Source: a bacterium
GTDB lineage: Bacteria > Patescibacteriota > Saccharimonadia > Saccharimonadales > Saccharimonadaceae
DNA length: 64,000 nt
Direction: 5' to 3'
Assembly: GCA_004561445.1 (NCBI GenBank)
Contig: SFVX01000001.1
Location: 496,001 to 560,000 of the forward strand
Below the pieces are notes generated by a model. That model did not search any database, was not told where the DNA came from, and saw only the letters and a list, made by a program, of their open reading frames with translations. Position 1 is the stretch's first letter. Every line of letters begins with the position of its first letter. Below are positions 1 to 8,521 of this stretch, piece by piece. Made by a program: the position numbers and the translations under genes.

Positions 1-154
1 GCAGGAGCAGTAGATAATCGTCGGCGTCGACGTATTGAATAGTAGTGGGTGGATGAAAAAGATAGCGGTCGCCGGATATGAAGGTGAGATCGGGATAATC
101 TTGGCGCAGGCGCGCGAGGAGATTATTTTGCGCGTTTTTCTTGCTCTTTGGCAT
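1..154 (-). CDS. Unknown protein, N-terminal part only
   Basis: An ATG at 154 on the minus strand opens a frame that stays open to the window edge, giving about 51 residues that begin MPKSKKNAQNNLLARLRQDY. It overlaps the 3' end of the ROK-family gene by 32 bp, so it is probably the next gene of that operon. The visible part is polar with no membrane segment and no motif I can name. The active part of any enzyme would lie outside the window, so no function is assigned. Confidence 0.6.
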   Translation of the reverse strand, partial: MPKSKKNAQNNLLARLRQDYPDLTFISGDRYLFHPPTTIQYVDADDYLLLL

Positions 155-929
155 AATAGTAGCATCCGTAAATAACAGAGAGATTGTCGTATTTGGCGGT
201 GATGAGACGGGGCATAGTGATGTGAGAAGGTAAGGCTGCGGCAAGGCGAGTGCGGAGCTCTTTGCGATAAAGATTAAGATTTAGCCCGAGTGGGCCGCCG
301 AAGAAAATGCGATCGGGCTTAATGGAGGCAGTGAGTGGAGTAAGGCCAAGCAACATACGAGTTACGATTTCGCGAAATGTGGCAGGATCAGTAATGTCTG
401 AAACGTAGCAATCGTATTTGGCGCGGATAGCGCTGGCGGCGGCAAGATCTTCCCATTCAGTTTCTTTGCCTTCATAGACGTAGAGATTGTGGCCGGGTTC
501 GAAGTCGCGATATTTTTTGACAAGTGCGCCGTTCTCGATGACGGCACCACCAATGCCGGTGGAGAAGGTGAAATAAAGACTACGGCCAGTACAGTTGCGA
601 GCTTCGGCGAGGCCGGCGAGATTGGCGTCGTTTTCGATATAGACGGGGAGATGGAAATCGTCAGTTAAGAGCTTTGCGAGGTCAAAATTGCGCCAAGGAA
701 GGTTGCCGAGCCAGACGCATTTGTTGTGATGAACGATGCCGGGCATGGCGACAGAAATAGCTTTGAGGTTACTGGTGGTAAAATTGGCACGGATTTGCAT
801 GAGGAGGTTGGAATAGAATTCGGTCTGACTGAAAATAGTGGCGAACTTGATGGAGTGGAGAATTTTGCCCTGAGAATTAACGAGTGCAATGAGAGTTTTG
901 GTGCCACCAATGTCAATACAGAGATACAT
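123..929 (-). CDS. ROK-family sugar kinase-like protein
   Basis: 268 residues with the actin/hexokinase fold signatures of the ROK family: phosphate-1 loop DIGGTKT (6-12), the ENDAN stretch with the candidate catalytic Asp (D101), and GIGGAV (125-130). Family members are cytosolic glucokinases, N-acetylsugar kinases or transcriptional repressors. No DNA-binding domain is present, so a kinase-like role is more likely. The usual ROK zinc motif (C-x-C-G-x2-G-C-x-E after the GH at 146-147) is absent: VYEGKETEWEDL stands there instead. Either activity is zinc-independent or the protein is altered; the substrate cannot be read. A -10 box ends 6 nt before the ATG. Confidence 0.8.
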   Translation of the reverse strand: MYLCIDIGGTKTLIALVNSQGKILHSIKFATIFSQTEFYSNLLMQIRANFTTSNLKAISVAMPGIVHHNKCVWLGNLPWRNFDLAKLLTDDFHLPVYIENDANLAGLAEARNCTGRSLYFTFSTGIGGAVIENGALVKKYRDFEPGHNLYVYEGKETEWEDLAAASAIRAKYDCYVSDITDPATFREIVTRMLLGLTPLTASIKPDRIFFGGPLGLNLNLYRKELRTRLAAALPSHITMPRLITAKYDNLSVIYGCYYYAKEQEKRAK

Positions 930-935
930 AGGTCT

Positions 936-941
936 ATTATA
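936..941 (-). promoter_or_regulatory. -10 box of the ROK-family gene, leaderless type
   Basis: TATAAT on the minus strand, with 6 nt (AGACCT) before the ATG at 929. At this distance transcription would start at or next to the start codon. Confidence 0.6.
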
Positions 942-1006
942 ACAGTTACGCGAAAATGTATAAGAAATTGATACCGCATATGCTTCTATAGAGGTGGAAA
1001 AGGTTG

Positions 1007-1012
1007 TATAAT
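1007..1012 (+). promoter_or_regulatory. -10 box of the MPKTG protein gene
   Basis: TATAAT 25 nt before the ATG at 1038. A purine-rich ribosome-binding site (AAAGAGGAG) lies between them, so this gene has a conventional short leader. Confidence 0.6.
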
Positions 1013-1037
1013 ATGGAGCAAAGAGGAGTTTATAAAA

Positions 1038-1421
1038 ATGGATGTGAATGCGAAATATAAGCGCTGGGGTAGGACTGCGGTTGCGGGGCTAGCAGCAGTG
1101 ATTGTGATTGCGGGACTCGTGATTGCGGTGACTTTGGCGCGCGATCCGAAACCAAATGGCGAAGCAATCGTACAAGATCCGACACCAGAATATATTGCTG
1201 GTGAAGACGAAAAGAAAGACGAGTCTGAAGAAAAAGACAGCGAGAAGACTGAAAACTCAACTGATAAACCAGCGGCCGATAAGCCAGTTGAGGCGCCAGT
1301 AGTAAGCGATAATACTGAGATGCCAAAGACTGGTGCAGAGGATATCTTGCCAAGTTTTGTGCTAATGGCGATGGCGGCTGCATTAGTAGCTTACAATTTC
1401 GAGCTACGCCATAAAGCATAA
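1038..1421 (+). CDS. Small surface protein with MPKTG sorting-like motif
   Basis: 127 residues. The N-terminus has a signal anchor (hydrophobic about 12-33). An acidic, low-complexity stretch rich in E, K, D and P follows (about 35-93). The tail is a sorting-like motif MPKTG (95-99), a hydrophobic segment (about 103-119) and the basic end ELRHKA. That order matches Gram-positive sortase substrates, with Met replacing Leu in LPxTG. A sortase is encoded at 47651-48901 and a canonical LPKTG protein at 21680-23032. The gene stands alone between the divergent ROK gene and the terminator before rpsA. Surface display is inferred; the function is unknown. Confidence 0.7.
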   Translation: MDVNAKYKRWGRTAVAGLAAVIVIAGLVIAVTLARDPKPNGEAIVQDPTPEYIAGEDEKKDESEEKDSEKTENSTDKPAADKPVEAPVVSDNTEMPKTGAEDILPSFVLMAMAAALVAYNFELRHKA

Positions 1422-1435
1422 GTTTTTGCTGATAC

Positions 1436-1464
1436 TTGATTATATCTTGAAAATATCATAAAAT
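1436..1464 (+). promoter_or_regulatory. rpsA promoter
   Basis: TTGATT (1436-1441), a 17-bp spacer, then TAAAAT (1459-1464). The predicted start near 1471 lies inside the terminator hairpin of the upstream gene, so that own-promoter transcripts would lack most of that terminator's first arm. Confidence 0.55.
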
Positions 1465-1496
1465 AATGAGTAGCTTGGGGTTACTCATTATTTTTT
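1461..1496 (+). terminator. Intrinsic terminator after the MPKTG gene
   Basis: Twelve-base arms 1461-1472 and 1482-1493 (AAATAATGAGTA / TACTCATTATTT) around a 9-nt loop, followed by more T residues. Confidence 0.75.
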
Positions 1497-1534
1497 GAGG
1501 AATTTGGTTTTCTTGAGAGATGATGAGTAACTCC
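1477..1534 (+). promoter_or_regulatory. rpsA leader hairpin, alternative to the terminator
   Basis: Bases 1477-1490 (GGGGTTACTCATTA) can pair along all 14 positions with 1521-1534 (TGATGAGTAACTCC), with twelve Watson-Crick and two G-U pairs. The loop is 30 nt. The first strand is also the second arm of the terminator at 1461-1496, so the two folds exclude each other. The leader hairpin ends three bases before the GAAAGGA ribosome-binding site of rpsA. Confidence 0.5.
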
Positions 1535-1555
1535 AACGAAAGGAAAAATACAAGA

Positions 1556-2623
1556 ATGGCCCAAAAAGCTAAAATTACAATGGATGAGCTGCTTGCTCAA
1601 GAGGAAGTAACTCCTATTGTTCTTGGCGACACTATCGATGGTATCGTAATGTCAGTCAAGAAACACGAGATCTTGATTGATCTTGGCGCTCGTGGTGTTG
1701 GTATGGTTCCACGCCGTGAGGTTGCATTTGGTCGTCAACTTAAGGTTGGTGACGAGGTATCTGCAAGTGTTGTCGATACCGAAATGGAAGATGGCATGGT
1801 ATTGCTATCGCTTCGCAAAGCCGTAAAAGAGAAGGGTTGGGATGAGATCTCTACCAAGCTCGATGCTGGCGAAATCATCGAGGTTCAGCCATATGACGCC
1901 AACCGTGGCGGTTTGTTGGTTGAATACGAAGGTATTCGTGGCTTCTTGCCAGTTTCTCAACTTTCGGCCGAGCACTACCCACGCGTTGGCGGTTCTGATA
2001 AGGATGAAATCCTTCAGCGCCTCAATGCACTCGTAGGTAAAAGCATTCGCGTTCGCATCCTTGATGCAGATCGCAAGACCAACAAATTGATTCTTTCTGA
2101 GAAAGAAGCAATCAAAGATGGTCTCGCTGAGCGCTTTGCGAAACTTAGCGTTGGTGACGTCGTAAAAGGCGTAGTAACCGGTGTAGTAGACTTTGGTATC
2201 TTCGTTAATGTCGACGGTATCGAAGGTTTGGTACACATTTCTGAGATTTCTTGGGAGCGTGTTAACAGCCCAGCCGACTACGTAAAGGTTGGTGACAATG
2301 TTGAGGCAAAGATTATTGCTATCGACAAAGATCGTCTATCGCTTTCGATGAAGCAACTTCAGGAAGACCCATGGCTTTCCGAGATTGCTAACTTTAAGAA
2401 GGGTGACAAAGTTGAAGGTACGATTACCCGTATTACTCCATTTGGTGCATTCGTGCAGATTTCGCCAGCGGTCGAGGCTTTGGTTCACGTTTCTGAGCTA
2501 GGCGAAGGCAGTGATGTTGACCCAGAGAAAATCTTCACTCTTAACGAGCGCAAGGAATTCAAGGTGCTTGACATCGACAAAGATGGTCGTAAGATCTCTT
2601 TGAGCTTCATCGACAAGAAATAA
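1556..2623 (+). CDS. rpsA: 30S ribosomal protein S1
   Basis: 355 residues with four S1/OB-fold RNA-binding repeats at about 20-88, 103-172, 188-258 and 274-352. The two C-terminal repeats show the typical G-x-V-x(6)-FG-x-F-V pattern (VVDFGIFVNVDGIEGLVHIS, then TPFGAFVQI). S1 brings mRNA to the 30S subunit. E. coli has six repeats; four are usual in Gram-positive-like and CPR genomes. I chose the ATG at 1556 because GAAAGGA lies 11 nt before it. Two upstream in-frame ATGs (1520, 1523) have no ribosome-binding site and fall at the edge of or within the predicted leader hairpin. A terminator follows directly. Confidence 0.93.
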   Translation: MAQKAKITMDELLAQEEVTPIVLGDTIDGIVMSVKKHEILIDLGARGVGMVPRREVAFGRQLKVGDEVSASVVDTEMEDGMVLLSLRKAVKEKGWDEISTKLDAGEIIEVQPYDANRGGLLVEYEGIRGFLPVSQLSAEHYPRVGGSDKDEILQRLNALVGKSIRVRILDADRKTNKLILSEKEAIKDGLAERFAKLSVGDVVKGVVTGVVDFGIFVNVDGIEGLVHISEISWERVNSPADYVKVGDNVEAKIIAIDKDRLSLSMKQLQEDPWLSEIANFKKGDKVEGTITRITPFGAFVQISPAVEALVHVSELGEGSDVDPEKIFTLNERKEFKVLDIDKDGRKISLSFIDKK

Positions 2624-2637
2624 GTCGAAGACTTTTT

Positions 2638-2669
2638 AAAAATACTCCAGTACCCACTGGGGTATTTTT
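2638..2669 (+). terminator. Intrinsic terminator after rpsA
   Basis: Arms 2638-2651 and 2656-2669 (AAAAATACTCCAGT / ACTGGGGTATTTTT, one G-T pair) with a four-base loop and a T run. Confidence 0.85.
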
Positions 2670-2690
2670 GATTTTTGATAGCATTTATGA

Positions 2691-2696
2691 TAAAAT
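2691..2696 (+). promoter_or_regulatory. -10 box of infB
   Basis: TTTATGATAAAAT, with TAAAAT at 2691-2696, lies between the rpsA terminator and the AAAGGAG site of infB. Confidence 0.45.
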
Positions 2697-2744
2697 TAAT
2701 TAAATTATTTGTTTATTTTTATTGCTTAAAAGAAAGGAGCTAGA

Positions 2745-4517
2745 ATGGAAGAAAAAGTAATACAAGTTTCTGGCTCGATAACCGTAGATGAGCTAGCAAG
2801 CGCACTCGGCGTATCGGTAACTCATCTTATTGGCGAGTTGTTTAAGAATGGCATCATGGCGACGATTAATCAGCGTCTAGATTTTGAGACGGCGCAGATT
2901 ATGACCGAGGAGCTTGGTTTTTCGAATGTACGCTTTGTGCGCAAAGAGAATTCTGCAAAATTGCCAGGTATTAAGCGTGAACTGTCGAAGAATGCCAAAG
3001 AGCGTCCACCAGTAGTGGCAATTATGGGTCACGTTGACCATGGTAAGACGACCTTGCTTGATACTTTACTAAAGAAAAAGACTGTCGAGGGCGAGGCTGG
3101 TGGTATTACGCAACATATTTCGGCCTACCAGATGGAATACAAAGAGCGCAAGATTACTTTTCTTGATACGCCTGGCCACGAGGCCTTTGCGGCGATTCGT
3201 CAGCACGGTGCAATGCTTACGGACATTGTCGTAATTGTCGTTGCGGCAGATGATGGCGTAAAGCCACAGACGGCGGAAGCAATTAAGTTTGCTGAGGCGG
3301 CAAATGCGAAGATTATTGTTGCGATTAACAAGATTGATAAGGAAGGCGCGAATATTGAGCTGACCAAGACGCAACTTGCGACTGAGTTTAATCTCAATCC
3401 AGAAGAATGGGGTGGCGATACGATTATGGTGCCGATTTCAGCAAAGACTGGTCAGAATCTCGACAAGTTGCTTGATATGATTTTGCTGACGGCCGATATT
3501 GATGAGCTTAAGGCGGATACAGATATTCCGGCTGAAGGTCTTGTAATCGAAAGCCATATGGAAGTTGGCAAAGGCTCGGTAGTGAACTTGCTGGTGACTG
3601 GCGGCGAACTGAAAGTTGGCGAGTTTATCGTGGCTGGTCGTACTTATGGTAAGGTCCGTACGATGCTTGGCTGGGATGGCAAGCCAAAGGGCAAAGCAAT
3701 GCCATCGACGCCAGTAGTTGTGACCGGATTTAAGGAATTACCAAACTTTGGTGATAAATTTGAAGAAGTTGCCGATGAAAAGACGGCTCGCAAACTCGCG
3801 CTCCTTAATGCGCAAGCCGAGAATGAAGAGAGCGCAAGTGCGAACGTCACAAGCTCGGATTTGCTTCGCATGATGACGACGAGCGACAATACGAAGGTAT
3901 TTAATGTACTTGTAAAAGGTGACGTACAAGGTTCGGTGACGTCTGTGGTGGATTCTTTGCGTTTGATTGATACGAATGGCGAGATTACGCTAAATATCGT
4001 GTCGACTGGCGTTGGCGCCGTGAGTGAGAATGATATTTATATGGCATCTGGTAGTCGCACGGTGATTTATGGTTTTAACGTGACAGTGCCGAATGCAATT
4101 GCAAAGATGGCAGAACGCAATGGTGTGCCAGTACGTGTGTACCGCGTGATTTATGAATTGCTTGACGACGCAAAGCGCGAGATGGAAAAAATGCTCGATG
4201 CTGAGGTAGTCGAAACAGAAACTGGCAAGATGACGATTAAGGGCGTCTTTCGTACAGAGAAGACCGAGATTATTGCCGGTGGTGAAGTAAAAGAAGGTAA
4301 AGTTGCGCCTGGAATGCTAGGTCGCGTTTATCGTAAGAAAGAACTCTTGGGTGAAGTTGAAGTAATTAGCGTACAAGAGGGCAAAATTACAGTGCCTACT
4401 TTGTCGCAGGGTGAAATTGGTGGTATTTCTTTGAAAACGACGAAGAAGATTCAGCTTGAGCTCGAAGATCGCATTGAATTCTTTGTGCGTGAATATAAGA
4501 AGAAGACGATTGCTTGA
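2745..4517 (+). CDS. infB: Translation initiation factor IF-2
   Basis: 590-residue GTPase that delivers fMet-tRNA to the 30S subunit and promotes subunit joining. G motifs are complete: GHVDHGKTT (95-103), GGIT (119-122), DTPGHE (141-146), NKID (195-198) and a later SAK. Beta-barrel domain II, domain III and the C-terminal fMet-tRNA-binding domain follow. A short N-terminal domain (about 1-60, IF2_N-like) replaces the several-hundred-residue extension of E. coli IF-2. The start is fixed by AAAGGAG five bases before the ATG. Neighbours rpsA, fmt and def are also translation-initiation functions. Confidence 0.96.
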   Translation: MEEKVIQVSGSITVDELASALGVSVTHLIGELFKNGIMATINQRLDFETAQIMTEELGFSNVRFVRKENSAKLPGIKRELSKNAKERPPVVAIMGHVDHGKTTLLDTLLKKKTVEGEAGGITQHISAYQMEYKERKITFLDTPGHEAFAAIRQHGAMLTDIVVIVVAADDGVKPQTAEAIKFAEAANAKIIVAINKIDKEGANIELTKTQLATEFNLNPEEWGGDTIMVPISAKTGQNLDKLLDMILLTADIDELKADTDIPAEGLVIESHMEVGKGSVVNLLVTGGELKVGEFIVAGRTYGKVRTMLGWDGKPKGKAMPSTPVVVTGFKELPNFGDKFEEVADEKTARKLALLNAQAENEESASANVTSSDLLRMMTTSDNTKVFNVLVKGDVQGSVTSVVDSLRLIDTNGEITLNIVSTGVGAVSENDIYMASGSRTVIYGFNVTVPNAIAKMAERNGVPVRVYRVIYELLDDAKREMEKMLDAEVVETETGKMTIKGVFRTEKTEIIAGGEVKEGKVAPGMLGRVYRKKELLGEVEVISVQEGKITVPTLSQGEIGGISLKTTKKIQLELEDRIEFFVREYKKKTIA

Positions 4518-4550
4518 TATTTAGATTTTGTGTATGCTTGATGCTTATGT

Positions 4551-4556
4551 TAAAAT
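4551..4556 (+). promoter_or_regulatory. -10 box of the DUF5663 gene
   Basis: GCTTATGTTAAAAT, with TAAAAT at 4551-4556. The same extended -10 pattern recurs through the window. An AGGAG site precedes the ATG at 4579. Confidence 0.55.
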
Positions 4557-4578
4557 AATGGGCAGATAGGAGAACAAA

Positions 4579-4992
4579 ATGTTTACATTAGATGATAGCT
4601 TTCTAGACATGGTTGGACTCAGTGATATGCCAGCAGAGCAGAAGAATAACTTTTTGGCATACGCACAAGATCAGCTAGAGGTGCGGGTCGGCGAGAAAAT
4701 GAGCAACGATTTAAGCGATGCTCAGCTCGAAGAATTTGAGCGCATCATCGATAATGATAAAGATATGATCAACGCAGTGATTGGCGACAATTATAAAGAA
4801 GACCAGCTTTATCAGGCGCTTTTGCGCAATAGCGAAGCCGAAGAAGGCAGCGATGAGTTCTTAGGTGAGCTCGCAACAGCAAAGTGGCTAAACTTGAATT
4901 GCCCACAGTATCAAGATATTATTCGTGACACTTTCCAAGAATTACGCGATGAAATCTTTGCGCAAAAAGACGCAATCTTGGCAAATTCTTAA
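4579..4992 (+). CDS. DUF5663-family protein
   Basis: 137 residues, acidic and predicted largely helical, with no signal peptide or membrane segment. The start FTLDDSFLDMVGL and the segment QLEVRVGEKMSNDLSDAQLE match what I know of the DUF5663 family, common in CPR genomes and without a known function. It has its own -10 box and an AGGAG site, and ends at a terminator shared with the convergent fmt gene. It is therefore a single-gene cytosolic unit of unknown role. Confidence 0.75.
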   Translation: MFTLDDSFLDMVGLSDMPAEQKNNFLAYAQDQLEVRVGEKMSNDLSDAQLEEFERIIDNDKDMINAVIGDNYKEDQLYQALLRNSEAEEGSDEFLGELATAKWLNLNCPQYQDIIRDTFQELRDEIFAQKDAILANS

Positions 4993-5006
4993 AAATCTAG
5001 CGATTT

Positions 5007-5036
5007 AAAAATCCTCCGCTTTGACGGAGGATTTTT
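5007..5036. terminator. Bidirectional terminator, DUF5663 gene and fmt
   Basis: Arms 5007-5018 and 5025-5036 (AAAAATCCTCCG / CGGAGGATTTTT). The A run on one side and T run on the other let it work for both convergent genes. Confidence 0.85.
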
Positions 5037-5038
5037 TG

Positions 5039-5917
5039 TTATTGGTTTTTAAGGCCGTTAAGGAAAGCTTCGGCAGTCATGGGTTTGGAGTTTTCGGGTA
5101 TAAGTTGGTCGATGACGAGGTATTTGCCATCGGCGCAGAGCTGGTCGAGCTCAGATTTAGGCTGATTAGCGCTATGAGCGGCAGTGATAGTGCAGTTCTT
5201 GCCGCATAAATTTAACTTAGATTTTGGAAAACCGGCAAAAGCTTTGACTTCGCAGACGAGCTCCTGTGCGCTCTTGGAGTCAGTTTTGAGTAGGCTGAGT
5301 GATTTATCGAGTGGAGTAGTAAAAGTCGCTCGTGTGTCGTCTTGGAGGCTCTCAGGGGCTGTTTTTGCCAGGATACCAGGTAGAACATCAATTAAAAGTT
5401 TGGCGCCGAGATTAGCGAGATGCTCATAGAGCGACTGCTTAGTGGTTTGGTCGGTAATTTTGACTTCGCCTTGAGCGTAAGTTGGACCGGCATCCATGGC
5501 CTTAACGAGACGCATGACAGATACGCCGGCGAGCTCATCCCCATTTAGAAGGGCGGATTCGATAGGGGTGGTGCCGCGATATTTTGGCAAAAGCGATGGG
5601 TGGATATTAATGATACCGTTTGGAATTGCTTCGAGAATAGAAGTGGGAATGAATTTGCTAAAAGCAGCAAGTACGCCAATGTCTGGCTGAGTTTGATTAA
5701 TGATGTTGAGAATCTCGGAAGTGTCTTTAGTGTAGTGGACGGGGATATTATTAGCTTTAGCCTTGAGGTCGATAGGGAATGGCTTGCGGGTGTTGGCAGT
5801 CGGGAGAATGAGAGCGACAATTTCGTAATCGTTGTCGAGAAGGGCATCAAAAATTGGAGTTTTAGCTTTGATACCTTGAGCGAGTTGCTCATTACCAAAG
5901 TAAATGATTTTTGCCAT
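5039..5917 (-). CDS. fmt: Methionyl-tRNA formyltransferase
   Basis: 292 residues. It formylates Met-tRNA with 10-formyl-THF as donor. The catalytic triad of the family is visible: N104 and H106 in NIHPSLLPKYRG, and D142 after the GVSVMRL strand. A C-terminal OB-like domain follows (about 205-292). Its start lies 8 bp after the def stop, giving the order priA-def-fmt, a widespread bacterial arrangement that couples addition and removal of the formyl group. The gene ends at a bidirectional terminator. Confidence 0.93.
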   Translation of the reverse strand: MAKIIYFGNEQLAQGIKAKTPIFDALLDNDYEIVALILPTANTRKPFPIDLKAKANNIPVHYTKDTSEILNIINQTQPDIGVLAAFSKFIPTSILEAIPNGIINIHPSLLPKYRGTTPIESALLNGDELAGVSVMRLVKAMDAGPTYAQGEVKITDQTTKQSLYEHLANLGAKLLIDVLPGILAKTAPESLQDDTRATFTTPLDKSLSLLKTDSKSAQELVCEVKAFAGFPKSKLNLCGKNCTITAAHSANQPKSELDQLCADGKYLVIDQLIPENSKPMTAEAFLNGLKNQ

Positions 5918-5925
5918 GGTGGCTC

Positions 5926-6522
5926 CTATTCTTCTTCGTCTGGGAAGAGATCTTTATTGTTTTTGATATATTTGTCGTAATCGAGTGGCTCGAGATCGCC
6001 TTTGTCGTTGAGTTTATAGAAAGCGTCGGTTTGGTCTTTGATATGATCGATAAAAAGAACGCCGTCAAGGTGGTCAATCTCGTGAAGAAGAGTACGAGCA
6101 AGAAAGCCGGTAGCTTTGAGGCGAACTTCTTCGCCGTTTTCGGTGACGGCTTTAATGCGAGCTTTATATGGGCGGCCAACTTTGCCGTAGATACTTGGTA
6201 CGGATAGACAACCTTCGTAGTCTTCGATAATCTTACCTTCGGTTTTGATGACGACAGGATTAATAAGTGGCACAAAAGTTGCATTGTCTTTATTGGACAT
6301 GTCTTCGCGAACAACGATGATGCGCTTATTGTAGCCGAGTTGAGGTGCAGCCATAGCAGCAGAGAGCTCGAACTCGTGTTCTTCTTCCCAGGCAAGGGAA
6401 GAGGCAATCATTTCGTCGATAATACGCTTAGTTTCGTCATCGATTTGGTGAACTTTCTCCGACTTTTGGCGAAGGCGCGGGTCCGGAGTAGTTACAATGG
6501 AAGGAATATCTTTCTTAGTCAT
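5926..6522 (-). CDS. def: Peptide deformylase
   Basis: 198 residues. It removes the N-formyl group from new proteins. All three family motifs are present: AMAAPQLG (56-63, a variant of GxGLAAPQ), EGCLSVP (103-109) with metal ligand C105, and HEIDH (147-151) with ligands H147 and H151 and catalytic E148. The C-terminus has an acidic tail. A -10 TAAAAT ends 7 nt before the ATG, so def-fmt can be transcribed on its own from a leaderless start in addition to any read-through from priA. Confidence 0.94.
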   Translation of the reverse strand: MTKKDIPSIVTTPDPRLRQKSEKVHQIDDETKRIIDEMIASSLAWEEEHEFELSAAMAAPQLGYNKRIIVVREDMSNKDNATFVPLINPVVIKTEGKIIEDYEGCLSVPSIYGKVGRPYKARIKAVTENGEEVRLKATGFLARTLLHEIDHLDGVLFIDHIKDQTDAFYKLNDKGDLEPLDYDKYIKNNKDLFPDEEE

Positions 6523-6529
6523 TAAAAAT

Positions 6530-6535
6530 ATTTTA
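6530..6535 (-). promoter_or_regulatory. -10 box of def, leaderless type
   Basis: On the minus strand TTATGTTAAAAT is followed by seven bases (ATTTTTA) and the ATG of def. Confidence 0.6.
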
Positions 6536-6576
6536 ACATAATGCGCTCGAGGTAGCGAGCATAAGCAAGATGTGGA

Positions 6577-8514
6577 CTAGAGAAGAGAAATTGGATCAAA
6601 ATCGTAGTGGAGATAATTATTCTTGGGAAGGTGATCGAAAATATCGAGTAGATTTTGGCGAGACTTGGCTTTGATGACGAGTTGCCAAGTATAGCCAGTG
6701 CTGGTGCGCTCATGGAAGGCGGGCATTGGGGGACTAACGACGATACGATTCTCGGGGATTTGTAGTTGTTTGGCAGTTTGAATAACTTTTTTATACAGAG
6801 TGCGGATGTTTTTGACGGTAGCGGTTTCGGTTTTGTATGTGACGGAAAGTTTGAGCAAAAAACTGTAGGGCGGGAGTTTACTTTGTTGCCGTTTTTGAAC
6901 TAGATAATTATAGAAACTGGCGTAGTCGGACTGACTGGCAAGGGAAATTATGGGGTGATCGGGCTGAAAGCTCTGAATAAAAATATTGCTGTTTTGGTGA
7001 CCGCGTTTGGCACGGCCAATGACCTGAGTGATTAATTGAAATGTTCGTTCTTCGGACGAGAAGTCTGGAAGACTAAGTCCGGCGTCGGCTTGGACGATAC
7101 CGAGCGTGGTCAAACGCGGGAAATCAAAGCCTTTGGCAATCATTTGAGTGCCGACGATGATGTCGTAGTCGCCACGATAAACTTCGTCGTAAATTTTGGT
7201 GAGTTTGAGGTCGTCATCAGTATCCATGTCGAAACGGGCGATTTTAGCGCTTGGGAAGAGACGATGGAGCTCGTCTTCGATGAGCTTGGTGCCGAAGCCT
7301 TTGTGATGAATGCTGGCGTTTTTACATTCTGGGCAGGCGGTTGGAACTGGAAAGTTGCGTGCGCAAGTATGGCAACGCATTTGGAAAGCGTCTGCATGTA
7401 GGACTAGCGGCAGGAAGCAGTTTGGACAAAGAGCTTGCCAGCCGCATTTGTCACAAATGGTCATTGGCGCGGTGCCGCGGCGATTATGAAAGAGCATGGA
7501 CTGAGTGTTGTTTGCAAGGGAGGCTTTGATGCTTTCGATGAGCTGATTGCTAAGAATGCGACTTTTAGTAAAATCACTACGATCCTTAAGGTCAATAACA
7601 GAGATGCTGGTGTGTTTGTTAGACTCAATGGCGAGCTGATTAATCTCGACAACGGCGTTATGACTTTTGCAGAGATAATAGTCGGAGATTAGTGGCGTAG
7701 CGGTACCGAGCACGGTTTTGGCGAGTTTGCCGGCTAAAAGTGAGGCGGAATATTTTGGATTTTGCTCTTGATGATAGGCAGGCTCATGAGCCTCATCGAT
7801 GATAATAAGGCCGAGATTTTGAACTGGCGCAAAGAGTGCAGAACGTGGGCCGATAATGACTTGAGGTTGGTTGTCGGTTAGAATCTTTTCCCAAAGCTGA
7901 TGGCGAAGTGATTCGGTGAGATTGGAATGGAGGAGAGTGATGTTTTTGAAGTGTTGTTGAAAATTGCGAACGAGCTGGGAAGTGAGCGCGATTTCGGGGA
8001 CAAGTAATATGACGGACTGTTTTTTGGTGAGCGTGCGAGCGCAAAGCTCGATATAAATGTTGGTTTTGCCTGAACCGGTAATGCCGTGAAGAAGAATGGT
8101 GTTAGCGGGATTTTCTTCAATGGCTCTGATGGCTGCGCGTTGGGCGGAGTTGAGCGGGTTGTCGATTGGCGTGATGTTTGGAGCCTCTGGGAGTTTACCG
8201 CGGCGATTTTTGGTAATGCCACGAGGAAGAGCGGCTTGAATGACGGTAGAAAGTGGGCAGCGATAGTAGCTGGATAGCCAAAAAAGTGCATCGACGAGTT
8301 TTTTGGGTAATGGCTGCTCATAAATAATTTTTGTGATCGATTTGGTATCAAAATCGGGTTGTGTTGTATTTTTTACAACAATCCCGATTGTGCTTTGGCG
8401 GCCGAGAGGAATTTCGACGATTTGGCCGATTTTGAGTGGCGTTTCGGAGGAATAAGTCAAAAGATTATCTGAACTATGAAAAGTCTTGGCTGGCGCAATC
8501 AGATAATATTTCAT
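6577..8514 (-). CDS. priA: Primosomal protein N' (replication restart helicase)
   Basis: 645 residues. It recognises stalled forks and reloads the replisome. It shows an N-terminal DNA-binding region (1-110), Walker A GITGSGKT (144-151), DEAH (240-243), an eight-cysteine zinc region starting CDKCGWQALCPNC, and the C-terminal helicase motifs VGTQMIAKGFDFPR and TQVIGRAKRG. I chose the ATG at 8514 (MKYYLIAPAK), where PriA homology begins. A longer open frame upstream has no family similarity and runs through the promoter. Residues VVKNTT (46-51) are encoded by one copy of the 17-bp palindrome described below. Confidence 0.93.
   Translation of the reverse strand: MKYYLIAPAKTFHSSDNLLTYSSETPLKIGQIVEIPLGRQSTIGIVVKNTTQPDFDTKSITKIIYEQPLPKKLVDALFWLSSYYRCPLSTVIQAALPRGITKNRRGKLPEAPNITPIDNPLNSAQRAAIRAIEENPANTILLHGITGSGKTNIYIELCARTLTKKQSVILLVPEIALTSQLVRNFQQHFKNITLLHSNLTESLRHQLWEKILTDNQPQVIIGPRSALFAPVQNLGLIIIDEAHEPAYHQEQNPKYSASLLAGKLAKTVLGTATPLISDYYLCKSHNAVVEINQLAIESNKHTSISVIDLKDRSDFTKSRILSNQLIESIKASLANNTQSMLFHNRRGTAPMTICDKCGWQALCPNCFLPLVLHADAFQMRCHTCARNFPVPTACPECKNASIHHKGFGTKLIEDELHRLFPSAKIARFDMDTDDDLKLTKIYDEVYRGDYDIIVGTQMIAKGFDFPRLTTLGIVQADAGLSLPDFSSEERTFQLITQVIGRAKRGHQNSNIFIQSFQPDHPIISLASQSDYASFYNYLVQKRQQSKLPPYSFLLKLSVTYKTETATVKNIRTLYKKVIQTAKQLQIPENRIVVSPPMPAFHERTSTGYTWQLVIKAKSRQNLLDIFDHLPKNNYLHYDFDPISLL
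8363..8379 (-). repeat. 17-bp near-palindrome, copy 1 (in priA)
   Basis: Read on the coding strand this is GTTGTAAAAAATACAAC, encoding V-V-K-N-T-T in PriA. It belongs to a set of five intragenic copies with consensus GTTGTWAAAWWTACAAC. Confidence 0.65.
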
Positions 8515-8521
8515 ATCCTTT

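Noticed and set aside
5892..6407. 171-residue frame overlapping def
   Set aside because: Same strand as def in another frame, with biased Ser/Lys composition and no ribosome-binding site.
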